Below are positions 33,046 to 44,678 of a DNA stretch of 64,000 nucleotides, piece after piece. Under the pieces are notes generated by a model. The model was not told the DNA's origin and searched no databases. It saw nothing but the letters and a program-made list of their open reading frames with translations. The translations under genes and the position numbers were made by a program. The first letter of the stretch is position 1. Every line of letters begins with the position of its first letter. This DNA is from Stromatinia cepivora (lineage: Eukaryota; Ascomycota; Leotiomycetes; Helotiales; Sclerotiniaceae): the NCBI GenBank assembly GCA_014898415.1, contig RCTD01000005.1, positions 2,170,001 through 2,234,000 on the forward strand, written 5' to 3'.

Positions 33046-34372
33046 TCATGATTGCCCAATATTATTAGCATTCCCTAATTCCCATCTCCCATTAGTATTC
33101 CTAACCCAAAGAATCTCAATCCCCTCCCCTAACCCTCCATACCACGGTCCTTCCTGCTTACTCCTCTCCGGTACCCCAAAATTTACCCGTTCTATTGCCC
33201 ATTGCTTCTTTCTACACATATCTACAAAGATTGCATACGTGTCGGCGTTACGTATCGTACTTGAGATCAACACTTCGACTGCTGGGTATAGGTCGAAGAG
33301 ATCCTCCAGGGTGGTGATTAATGAGGGGATCACGGCGGGGGAGTAGATTACATCGGCGGCAAGAATGAGGTCCAATGGCGTCTGACTTGATCCGGCGGCG
33401 AGTGCTGAGCTGGATGGCAGAGATTTTGATGATAGGAAGTCGGGAAATGTCTCAGATTCTCCAGTTGGAAGCATGTAACCCCAGGTAAGTTCGCATGTGC
33501 TTATCTTGTTCGTCACATTTTGACCTGGTATAGGAGTAATGCCATCGGTCAAATTGTTGAGAAACAGACTTGTGTTCATCAGTGTTAACGTTTCGGGGCT
33601 TCCATCAGTAGCCAGAACATGCTTTGCAGAGAGATACTTTGCGCATAAGATCGAGATGAAACCGGTGCCACAGCCGAGCTCCAGTATCATTTTATTGGAG
33701 ATGAGATGGGGGTTGAGGGAGATGTAGTTTGAGAGGTGAAGAGCAGCTTCCCATGTTCGAAGGCCTGTGGTTCCAGAGCCGGATAGAAGAGAGGCGGATT
33801 CGAGGATAGTTATTGTTGGAATTTGAGAAGTGAGAGATGTAGAGGTAGAAGGGAGAGGTTGAAGAGATGAGAGAGTATAGGTTACATAAGATTGTTGCTG
33901 GGCTGCCGTGGCTTCTGAGGGAATTGGGGTGGAGAGAAGAATGGAAAGATGGCTCATGAGATTATCTGATATTCCCTGGAGAAAAGAAAGACATTGTCAG
34001 AAAATTGGAAGAAGAAATACGGAAATGTAGAAAAATATATGGAATGTATTGTTATTGATACTAAGTGCTCTAAACATATGTAGAATCTATGAATCGACCC
34101 AAAAAAAACTGCATCTTATGCATACCTACTTGTTCTTCCCAATCGTGAATACTGTTCTCGATTCTTCTGGTCAGCTCTTTCAGAGTTTTAAGTTGGTATC
34201 TCTGAGGCGGAGGGTACTCCAAAACATTTTCCTCAAATAATCTCGAGTATATGGCTTCCTGAAAGACTTCATCCCGAAGGTATTCTTCATCTGGATAATC
34301 GAGATCGGGCAGAAGTTGAAGATGTTGACGACAAAATCGATCCAATTGATTGTCCCTAGAGGATGAAGGCAT
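33046..34372 (-). CDS. efm3: Protein-lysine N-methyltransferase EFM3 (FAM86 type, eEF2 methylation)
   Basis: Two exons: 34130-34372 and 33046-33975 (donor GTAGGT, acceptor CTCCAG), 390 residues. EFM3 family enzymes trimethylate a lysine on elongation factor eEF2 in the cytosol. The FAM86 N-terminal region is in exon 1 (LDRFCRQHLQLLPDLDYPDE, YPPPQRYQLKTLKELTRRIE) and joins IHDWEEQ-GISDNLMSHLS. The seven-beta-strand methyltransferase fold follows, with motif I ILELGCGTGFISILCAKYL binding S-adenosylmethionine, VLATDGSPETL after it, and a post-II LDLILAADVIYSP. The start MPSSSRDNQLDRF at 34372 was preferred by family length; an in-frame ATG at 34399 would add nine residues. It diverges from rps24, 412 bp away. 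Confidence 0.92.
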
Positions 34373-34784
34373 TTCCTGGCTCTGTAATTTCACTTCCATC
34401 TTCACGACAGAATTATCGAACAGTACTTCACAACTTGATGAAATGCCGTGGTCGAAGACAATCACTCGATCATTTGAGGTTGGGCAAACCTTTGGTACGA
34501 AATTGGAACGAGTCACATGGGCGTACAAAGTAAAGCCTTGTGGCCATATAATTCAGGCACTGCCATAGGGTTTCTGACCTTCTCGGATCCACAGCTTCGC
34601 ACATTTTTGTCGCTTACTAATCATTTTGGCTAGTCTTAGCGCATTTTGACTTACCGAATGCTTGAGAGCCACTCGAACTTTTTTGCAATTTCTCCCACGA
34701 CAGCGACATCCATCGACAATCTATACCACGACAACTGTCTCGAATTCATCGTAGACAGGCTGATCGATTTAGATAATCGCAAAA
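34373..34784. promoter_or_regulatory. Bidirectional promoter between efm3 and rps24
   Basis: 412 bp separate the two divergent starts. CGACA-type words (CCACGACAGCGACATCC, ATCGACAATC, CACGACAAC) recur at about 34695-34735, within 100 bp upstream of rps24. They could be a ribosomal-protein promoter element, but that is inference. Confidence 0.4.
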
Positions 34785-35423
34785 ATGGCCGACAATAACG
34801 CCCCAGTTACGCTGCGAACGCGCAAATTCATTCGCAACCCTCTCCTCGGCCGAAGACAAATGGTCGTGTAAGTCAACATTATTTCTATCGAATCCACCAT
34901 CCATTTCGAATAATCATCATAATGAAAGAGTGCCATTTTAAATACTATTGGGGCGTATTATGGGGTATGGATATTCAAGAATTGGAAGGCTGATAATGGA
35001 TTTCTCAATATAGTGACATCCTCCACCCAAACCGTGCCAACATCTCCAAGGATGAGCTCAGAGGCAAGCTCGCCGAACTTTACAAGGCAAGCCAAGACCA
35101 AGTTAACGTTTTCGGTCTCCGCACCCAATTCGGTGGTGGAAAGACTACTGGATTCGCACTCGTCTACGACTCCCCAGAGGCAATGAAGAAGTTCGAACCC
35201 CATTACAGATTGGTCCGTGTTGGATTTGCTACAAAGATCGAGAAGGCCAGCAGACAACAACGTATGTTACAGTCCTTATTCGGGTTTGTGAGATTGCTTG
35301 GGTGGGCATTACCCATATTATGATACTGACATGTGCTGGAATTCAGGCAAACAACGCAAGAACAGACAAAAGACACTCAGAGGTACTGCGAAGGTCAAGG
35401 GTGCCAAGAAGAAGAAGGAGTAG
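34785..35423 (+). CDS. rps24: 40S ribosomal protein S24
   Basis: Three exons: 34785-34867, 35014-35261 and 35347-35423 (introns GTAAGT...ATATAG and GTATGT...TTCAG), 135 residues, the usual eS24 length. The protein starts [20 protein letters not shown] and LGRRQMVV, joins to [20 protein letters not shown], and continues [20 protein letters not shown] and [20 protein letters not shown]. It ends in a basic tail ([13 protein letters not shown]). eS24 is a component of the small ribosomal subunit body and is needed for early 18S rRNA processing. Introns near the 5' end are typical of fungal ribosomal protein genes. Confidence 0.97.
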
Positions 35424-38400
35424 AGCACTCACTTCATCTTGGGGTGGGAAATGGTTGGTGTTGTTGGACCTGGGGATTGGCTATGTGCTTTGTACGCATC
35501 TGCATTGATCCTCCATCGTATCATGCTTTGGTGTAATTAGGGAACGAGAATAGAGGCATGATGGCATGAAACCTCTAATCGATCTCTATTAGGTCCTACA
35601 CTACATATTTCAATCATGGTGTTTTGCTCGTTCAATACGAAATCTGGCTTATGTGTAGCCTGGTCATGGGTGATATAAAAATGGAAATGTGTGTTTGCAA
35701 CCTGGGGGTCCAGAAATCTATGTTTACTTACATGGCTCTCTTCCACCTTCTCTGTCTATATGTCACCATTGCATCATGGACACAAATCATCATCTGCAAA
35801 GATGCCTCTGACCGTTTCTGCAAGCGCTTTTTGACATGTCATATTATGCAATTTACCTTCTGTCAACGAAGTTTGCCTCGTGCGCCACCACAAACTCTAT
35901 CTCAACAATTCAAGCTGAACTACCCCATTTTCCCCCCTTTTCTCGTTACAAACAACATTTTGCATCCTGCAAGCAAGATTGTATTAGGTAGGTATCGTTC
36001 CGTACTTCGTTTCGGTCCGTACCTTTTTCTATCGGTGTTTGAATCTCGGTTCCTGTACATGTTCATCTGCATTGCTGTGGAGATAACGGACGTGTGTTAG
36101 ACAAGCACTGGTATTCTAAGACTAGCTTGGGGTTCTTTTGCGTTTCACGTACCTGCTGAAGATTAGAGAATGGCATATCTCACATGTTGGGCGGACACAA
36201 TTGACTTATGTGACCAAGAAAGAATGAGATTATCAACACGAATGGGCACAAATGGAACGTTCTGGACTCATGGCGACAAAAAGTCCTATCTCATGGACTT
36301 TTGGCTCGGCTCGTGGGGCTTCCCGAATTGCTCCTCAGGGAGGAGATTTCGGAAGCCCGGCCTCATTTACCACGAGGACTAGACAAGTGACAGAAATCCG
36401 GATGGCAGTTGATGTATAGAGTATTGTTTGAAGTTTAAAGATATCATATATCATCTTCCTCCTGATAATCCAAATACGTGCAAAAATTGAATATAACAGC
36501 ATCTTACATTTTCCTTCAGCACACGTTGAATGTGATTGAACCAGGCATTGAATAACAGTGGCTGTGATTGAGAAATCTTACTGCGCAAGCCAAAACATTG
36601 TTGGTACCTTGTACTGTACAATGACAGGAGGTTCATCCTGAGTATCTGCTGTGCTTCACTAGTACTGAGAAACCCCAGAATGAGACATCAATTGTACAAT
36701 CGAATGCAGTGCTCATCCGGTCTTCAACGGCCAACTTTTCCCTACCAAGACCCTGATTACTCCCCCAGAAAAAAGAGCAATGCAAAGGAGCCAGGCACAA
36801 CGCTTTATTCTTCACCGTACCCCAAGTATTCATGGTGGGTGGGGTCTATTTCCTGCCGTGTAACTCTTGTGTGACGCCACCTTCTCCTAAAATGCGCCTT
36901 CTGTGGCACGAGGTCTTGCCGGTCGTTAATCATGCAGATGGCTGCATAGAGATTTTTTTCAATGCCGTGCAAGGATGAGGGATATTAGTGATTGGTTTGG
37001 GAGCTGAAGAGAGTCGCACCCGGAAATCTTGCTTTTACCATCGAAATGAAAACTCTGGTTGCTGCCAAGGGTGGAGGATCTGCTCAATCTGTCCCCCTTT
37101 GGCTTCGCCAGTGGGTCGTTGCATGATGGCATAAGCAGGGAAACATACTTTGGGTCGATGCGTCGAGATTGTGGTAGGAAACACAGTCAGAAATATTCAG
37201 ATTGGGTACATTTGGCCAAGATTGCGAGATATGGTAATAGAATGATTATGATTATAATTAAATCTGACTACTCTCAGTATGTTGCTGTGACTACCCGAAT
37301 AGTACCAAGTATCGTAGAGTGTATCCAACACGTAGAAGCGCATCCATTGCGCATTAGCAATTAAGTAGTACCTGAACATCAACCATGTTGATACCAGTAT
37401 CGTACGACAAACACTCTGGTCACCATCAACCACGCCACAATGACATCCAAAAACTTCAAAATATCAAACAACATTTACAAGTGAGCTCAAAGCTAAAGCT
37501 GATGCCCATATCTCTCTCATCTTTCACAACAGTCTCACCAGATTTTCTTCCTCCCATCCCCGTAATAATAGAGTGAAAATAATAGTAAAAGGGAAATATT
37601 GAGAAACTCCTTCTCCACCATTTTTGCTCGCCTTTTGAACCTGTGTCTTGCCCACTCGCCATAAATTAAAAATCAAAAAGAAAGAAACAAATTCCAATAA
37701 TGACAGAATAAACACAATGTAGATACGTTTTTACCGCCCAACTGATCTCCATCCAATCCCCTCTCAGAGTAAACACTCACTGAGAAATTTTCCAACACAC
37801 TGCCTCAACCCTAAAAGATTGTTAATTTCCAGTCCAACTCAAAGCGCAAGCGCAAATCCAACCTCCACCTGTACCAGCGATGGCACAAAATTTTCCATCT
37901 ATTACCCCTTATTCCGCAGTCTCGGTTCATTTTTTCCATAACCCCCCAACCCGTACAATGAGAACTTTTGAAAATGACTGATATCCACCTCTTCTTCCAA
38001 AACCGGTTTCATTCTCCATGAAACCTTCTGATGTAGTTGTAGCTTTAATTCCGAGCAGTCTTGTCGCTCAACTCCACCAGTTGTAGCTTTAACCCATTCT
38101 CCAATTCCATTAGAGTTGTTTTGTCGATTAACTTCTGCCGTATTTGTCGGAGGTCCGTGATTGATTCGAAAGAGAAATAAAAAAGCAAAGGAATGAACAA
38201 AGGCACAACCAGCCGCTCGCCATGAGTGGCCTGGCATATATGAACATTTAGAACACAATGAACAGTCGATAAGGATCGGGATGAAGCGAAGCAGAATAAC
38301 AATGAAAATGCCATCTCCTTTCCACCTCCCACCTATTCCAGCCGCTATCCCCCCTTTTTTAAAAATATTTTGTCTTTCCTCCGTTTTTCCTTGACCATAT

Positions 38401-38554
38401 ACAACAAAAGAATGTGACAGACGATATCCCACACGATTTTTTTTTAAAAAAAGAAAACGAAAATAGAAAAGCTGAGGTACCGTGGTTGCAAGGGTATGTT
38501 GTATGCTAGAGTGTTTTTTGAACTCTAGATCCAAGAGTTGAACAAGGACCCTAA
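35424..38554. other. Long gene-free interval (3.1 kb)
   Basis: No supportable gene. Short frames on both strands lack domains and splice partners. The right part (37.4-38.5 kb) is pyrimidine-rich on the plus strand and is probably 3' flank of the Zn2Cys6 gene. The left 300 bp is the rps24 3' flank. No repeat, RNA gene or mobile element was recognised. Confidence 0.5.
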
Positions 38555-40168
38555 TTATCTCAATGAAAGATTCGAGACATATTCTCTTGAGGTCGCGAGA
38601 CCATCCTGTTGAACTTGAGCAATTTGAGGCGGGAGTTGCAAGAGCTCATGATTTGGCATCTGAGTGGGGATATTCGGAGTTGGGTAATGGCTTGAGGTAT
38701 GCGGAATGTATGATTGTCCACTTGCTAGTAGACTGCTGCCGCTGCTGCTAGACTTTCGATTATTAGCCGGCCATGTATTTTCAGTGGTGTTGGTCTGACT
38801 ATTTTGACGACTCTTGCTGGTGTCGCTTCCATTATTTGTTCCGTAGTGGTTGATATCTGCGGCGGAGTCATTGGTTTGGGAGTAGTAAAGACTACCGTTT
38901 GGAGTTGGCGCTTCAAAAATTTCCGAATCTTGTTGTGCCATCGAAGGTTGTTGCCCTGATTGATATGCAGACATGGCAACAGCGGTTGTAATTTCATGAC
39001 TGCTGCTCGTGGGAACACCCATGTAAGAATTCGTCATGGGCATTTGGATTGAATTCCCGTTCATTTTTCCAGAGCCATCCATGTTTGAGTTCATGAACCC
39101 ATATGGGTGCAGTGAGTTCTGGGTACTCGAATTGCCATCGTTCGCGGATCTGTATTGTCTGTTCATACTCGGATATGGAAGTAACCTCCCAGCGTCATTA
39201 GTGACATTGAGCGCAGTCTGTGAAGTAGCAGCTGCGTTCACAGTTCCATACGATGGTAGACATGTAGGATTGGTGACACAGAAATTCTTCGATTCCGAAT
39301 CAACCATTGAGCGCGCGTTATAGCTTTGGTATGTATTCTGATTATAATTTGTAGCCGCTTCTGAATCCATGTACATGGGAGCCGGAGGATTTACGCGTGA
39401 GCGCCCATTGTTTTGAGCTGGATAACTGGAGACGGAAACCGGATCTTGTGTTGTAACCTGAAATGGGGTTGAACTTGGCAGGTTAAAGTCGGCGGGTTCT
39501 TCAGTAAAGTTGTCATAAGAAAGAGCAAGAAATTTGGTCCCTTGATAACCATAGTTCGAGTAATTGGTCTGTCGATAGTTCATATTGTCCGGGCCCAGGT
39601 TGAGGGTTTGTGAAGTCTGATAGTAGTTGTAGGGGGCGTTGGAAGGGATTCTGTACATCGATCGCGAATTATCATCGAAGCAATCCGACGGGAGGTCTTT
39701 TGCTTGCTCTAGTGGCATAGCGGTTACCTACATACTCGAGTTAGCATTTCATCGTCATGAATGAAGGGCCAATCGCAAGTACTCTCAAGAATACGCATGG
39801 TTCTGAGCTGGAATTTTTGCAATGGTAACACGGCCTGCCATTGTCTTCGCCGCTGCATCGAATCTTGCGCTTTCGACATCTCTGACACTACATGAGAAAG
39901 TAATTAGCAAACACGACCAAAACCATGGAACATTCGCAGTGCTTTGAACAAAGAAGTGAGTGTATACCGCTACTTGTATTCTGCGGCGCATTTGATGATG
40001 CCCTGGTTCCATGTTCTCCGGCCCATGATCGCTGTTTCGTCCATCATTATAATTCCGAGATGAGTATGAGTGCTCAGAGCGCTCTTGAGCCAGTGGGTAG
40101 CTTTGACCTCGCGGACCGCATCTACGAAAGGTAGGCTCCTGCTCAGTATAGTAACCTGGAGTCACCAT
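38555..40168 (-). CDS. Zn2Cys6 (GAL4-type) transcription factor
   Basis: Three exons: 39968-40168, 39783-39887 and 38555-39727 (introns GTATAC...ATGTAG and GTACTT...ATGTAG), 492 residues. The DNA-binding domain appears only after splicing: exon 1 ends QMRRRIQVA and exon 2 supplies CQRCRKRKIRC (about residues 68-78), SGEDNGRPCYHC and KNSSSEPCVFLR. All six zinc-binding cysteines are present. The rest (exon 3) is Asn/Ser/Tyr/Gln-rich and probably an intrinsically disordered activation region (NYYQTSQTLNLGPDNMNYRQ). No fungal-specific TF middle domain is visible, unlike many members. Target genes cannot be inferred; no metabolic cluster adjoins it. An exon upstream of 40168 cannot be excluded because CAG precedes the chosen ATG. 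Confidence 0.9.
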
Positions 40169-43166
40169 CTGGATTTCCTAAGTATTAGATCGGATGTTTT
40201 TTGGACCTTCATTGGCGCACTGCCTGGCTTACCTTCAAGATATCTTTGACGGATTTGAGGATTTGAAAGCGTTTGGGTCAACTTGTGTACAAAAACAAAT
40301 GTGTCAAGCTTCAATAGGATCCGAGATGAATCAAGGACCTGGGGTTTATCAAATCCTGGGGCTGTCAGGCGAAAGCAAGCATATTATAATGGGTACAACA
40401 GAATTTGTGATGTTTGCTTTTATCAAAGATTTTCCTCCATGCTAGTAATGCTACTAGGTAGTTTTATTTGAGATATGATCAAAATAATCACAATTATTTT
40501 GGTTTAGCTTTGTGGCCACTTCGGAGTCGTGCATACAACACTTTAGGGGATCTACAATACCTCCGGCACTTAACAAACACTATAAATTCTGGGGTATAAA
40601 TTCCAGCTTCCTGGTTAGCTTTCAGGGTTGGGACCATTCTTAGAGCTTACCCTGGTGGATGTAAATTTTCAATTTGATATGAGACTGTCTCGATAAACTG
40701 AAACAATTTTACTGTAGAACAAAGAATTCATGAGCCTCAGTAAGCTCAATTACCTCCCTCCTATTTGGGTAATGAATAGTTAAAAATGGAAATTCATGTA
40801 GCTTGCCGTATTGGCCCCCATATATGCTTTTTGACACCCATCAAGCTAAGAGCAACTTTACTCCTTCTAGACAGAGCTACATATCATTGTGAATGACAGA
40901 TAACGACAATTGCGCCTGGTAGCATTGCAAAGAATTCAACAAACAATCGAAGAAACATACGCAGAGTATTGTGGAACTATACATTCTGTGAACTTACAAA
41001 CGATGTATGACGACCGGTACTGGTCACACCTACTACTTGCGTTAGCTCTATGATTTGCACGCAGCCTTACTCCTCAATTCGTTCCAGATAAAATTGCACG
41101 GGGTGCATAACACACACTCTGATGCAGGATAGCCAAGGTTTAATCAAGTCCTTGTCAAAAACCTTTCCGCCTTCTTTTAAAACAAACGCACCGCTCTTTA
41201 AAATGCGCTTCAAATATTTCAAAGTTTGGCACTGATTTACATGATCATTCAATCGGATTTCGCTCCTAATGGAATTGGAACAAACAACTCCAAGCATGGG
41301 CTTGGCAAATTCCCCATTCCTACTAGGTAGTTTGTTTGCTTCCAATAGCCGAATCGGGGCCACCAAGCAATGTTGTAGAACTTCCTTATGCAGAAGAATC
41401 TAACTCCTGTCTGTACAGACGGCGAAAGATGGCAGGAAGGGGAACTGAGATTCTTTACGAGAGATAATGCTCAGGCAATGCAACGTGACTGGTGCGAGGA
41501 ATGATTTGATTGGCCTCCGCAAGTAGATTCCGGTACCACGAATGGGATCACAGAACTGCAGCGCTTTGAGCTCGGACACCCAAGAAAGACTTCGTGGCTT
41601 TTGAAAATTTCATCTACACTCGTTAAAGCATAAGGTAGAAGTAGAGCCAACATGCTCTTGGTCGTACTGATGATGAATTGTGATGTAGTGTAAGGAAATA
41701 GAGCCGTAATAATCACTGCAAATAGTGAAGAGTACAAGCCAACGATCGGGATGCCGATGAGTCCCGGCTTCTATGCTGCATCATGAAGCGAGATCTGAAG
41801 AGATCGTGGTCCGTGAAATATGGTATAGAAACGATGGACTAACTGTCGAGATGGATAACGGCTGTTGGGGGTGTCATCGACTTATTGAGAATCTCCTGAA
41901 CTCTAGAAGTCAGATCTATTTTGATAAGATACCTATAGTCGAGCTGGGTTCTATACTCGTTAGGATCGGTCCATCAATGCCTTAGCATGGGTATCAGATC
42001 TCGGCTTACACTCTGTTAGATCTATAATTGCGTGACATTGAAATAATTTATAGAGTGATCCGGCCGGAGGACATACTTCCCCGTGGTGGGCCAAAATATG
42101 AAGCGTCGACTGGAGGATCGCAAAGGTAGAGCTGCCTCCACATGTGCATACCATGCATAATTTAAGGGGAATTTTTAGAGTGTAATAACGGGTGGCTGCT
42201 TCGTGCCCTCTGTCAAGCCCTGTCCACATGCGTCTATCCGTTGTGCATTTAACAAGAGAGCCAATCAAACCACAAGAAGTCCAACGACCTGGTACTGGTG
42301 GTTCTCCAAATTAAATGTGGTGATATGTTACGCTAGAATGAAGCATGCATTATGCAGGAAGAAAATCTTGATGAGATAGTAATAGACACTTTCCTCGAAG
42401 ATGAGGGGCCAAGGCGTTGCGTCGCCTCGATAGAAGCCCAAAACAATTTTCGTTTGCAGATCGAATTAAGGATGAGAATCTATAGTACCGAGAATACGGC
42501 GCAGCCGTGTGGTAGAAGCTGCAGGAAAAGATCGAGTTATAGATGTCCTCAGAATGGAGACCTATCAAACGGTTTGAGATACAAGACTTCGGACATTTTA
42601 GCTTCCTTCACCCGTTCCCCTTGCCTGCAGCTTTTCCGAATACGGGTTTGCGAGTCCAATAGGAAGGAAAACACATTGAGCGACAGTATGTTGACCAACA
42701 ATTGACATCTACGATCTTTTAAGATTGGATGAATATTCAACGGTGGCACGTGATAGATGAGGGAAACGTGTTCCCAAGTATCTCTGTTATATTTCATCAG
42801 ATGAGGAGCCAATTGAGGAATGTGTCACACTTACCTAAGGTACCTACTCAGTGGAGTTCGACTGGTCAATGTGATGCTAGACATTAATGGAAAGCCTTTC
42901 ATCCTAAACTCTACACAAAATTTGAGACCTTAGCTGTGGAGAGAAAATGGAACAGAGAAGTGAATTGATAAAACTAAAGAAAAGGTATCAAGCATATATA
43001 TGAAAAATAAAAGGCTAAACTGCCATGCTGCCATGATTGGTTAATTGCGCTTTTGTTGAGTGACGAATCCTGTATATTTTAGCCGCGGTTCCGCGCTTGT
43101 GCGATGATCATTAGAACTTACCTGCATCACACACAGCTTTACAACCCGGCATCGGTATTAAATATC
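40169..43166. other. Long gene-free interval (3.0 kb)
   Basis: No gene supported. Several minus-strand frames of 80-100 codons between 41067 and 42812 show no domain, no consistent codon use and no splice partners. The left end is the promoter of the Zn2Cys6 gene. The right end is the promoter of the PPIL4-like gene. Confidence 0.5.
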
Positions 43167-44678
43167 ATGAGTGTACTTCTGGAGACATCTGCTGGTGATA
43201 TTGTAATCGACCTCTTGGTCGATTACTCCCCCAAACTTTGTGAAAAGTAAGTCTTGAATCCCGATGTCCCCCCATGCCTTATGAAGTAGCTGAACACATA
43301 GATACTAAGACATCGCGGTAATCTAGCTTCCTAAAGCTGTGCAAAATCAAATACTACAATTTCTCCCCGATCTATGGCGTCCAGAAGAATTTCTCGTGCC
43401 AAACTGGCGATCCAATAGGACCCGATTCGAAAGATAGCGACGGGGGAAGCTCGATATGGGGATTATTAGAAGGACCAACGAAGAAGACATTCAAGGCAGA
43501 TTTTCACCCAAAATTGAAGCATGCGGAGAGAGGAACTGTTAGTATGGCGACTGCGCCGTCGACGAGAGATCCGGACGAACGTCTCGCAGGCAGTCAATTC
43601 ATAATTACCTTGGGAGATGATTTAGACTATCTGGATGGCAAGGCAGCTATATTTGGCAAAGTTGTAGAAGGATTCGATGCGCTCGAGAAGATCAACGATT
43701 CTTTTTGTGATGAGAAAGGACGGCCTTTGGTGGACATTCGAATCAAGCACATGGTTATTTTAGATGATCCCTACGATGATCCAGCAGGTCTTGTCGAGCC
43801 ACCAGAAAGTCCTGTGCCTTCGAAAGCGCAGCTAGCTACGGTTCGCATCGCCGAGGATGACGATTTGAATGAAGAGACAGATGTTGAGGCCGTTGAGAAA
43901 CAGCGACGAGAGCGGGAAGCACGAGCGCAAGCCTTGACTTTGGAGATGGTTGGAGATCTACCTTTTGCAGAAGTCAAACCGCCAGAGAATGTTCTTTTCG
44001 TGTGCAAGCTTAACCCAGTCACTACAGGTAAGATCCAAAACTACAAATCGATTGTAATTTAAATACTAATTTTCTATTCCAGATGAGGATCTCGAGCTTA
44101 TCTTTAGTCGCTTTGGCAAAATCCTCTCCTGTGAGGTCATCCGAGATAAACGAACCGGGGACAGCTTACAGTATGCATTTATCGAATATGAGGATCAAAA
44201 ATCTTGCGAGCAAGCATACTTCAAGATGCAGGGCGTTCTCATAGACGATCACAGAATCCATGTCGACTTTTCCCAGAGTGTGTCAAAATTATCTGATACC
44301 TGGCGAACGGCAACAAATTCTAAGCGAAGACAAGGAGGCGGTGGTTTTGGTGGTGTCAGTGGATTGGAGAAGAAGAGACAGTATAAGAATGCAGATTATA
44401 GTTCAGGACCAAGAAGAGATAGATATGGTATGGTTATTGATGAGGACGAGTTGAGGAAGAGACATGAAAGGGAGGGCAAACCTGATGAGAATAGGCGAGA
44501 AAGAAGTAGAAGCCCCCGCGAGGATAGGAGAGATTATGGTTATAGGGATGACGGGCGAGATGGTCGCAATAGGGGAGACAAGTACGAAGACAGGGACCGG
44601 AGGGATAGGGGTAGATATGATGATCGAGATAGGTATAGGAGTGATCGTGGCCCAAGGGATGACTATTGGCGGCGTTAG
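43167..44678 (+). CDS. ppil4: Cyclophilin-RRM protein, PPIL4 type
   Basis: Three exons: 43167-43246, 43327-44027 and 44083-44678 (GTAAGT...TCTAG and GTAAGA...TCCAG), 458 residues. The cyclophilin-like domain covers about residues 1-165 ([57 protein letters not shown]). The catalytic Arg of active cyclophilins (the R of FHR) is replaced: the region reads [13 protein letters not shown], as in PPIL4 relatives, so isomerase activity is doubtful. The RRM follows ([40 protein letters not shown]) and carries RNP2- and RNP1-like strands ([16 protein letters not shown]). The tail is rich in Arg/Asp/Gly ([14 protein letters not shown]), as in splicing factors. Nuclear, probably spliceosome-linked by homology. 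Confidence 0.94.

Noticed and set aside
34868..35013. Intron-encoded C/D snoRNA in rps24 intron 1
   Set aside because: AATGAAA and CTGA words resemble C and D boxes, but the C box is not a good match and no terminal stem pairs.
37902..38534. 210-codon minus-strand ORF downstream of the Zn2Cys6 gene
   Set aside because: It lies just beyond that gene's stop on the same strand, in probable 3' UTR; residues show no domain and low-complexity runs.
41960..42268. 102-codon minus-strand ORF
   Set aside because: No family resemblance, no intron signals and no neighbour supporting a gene.
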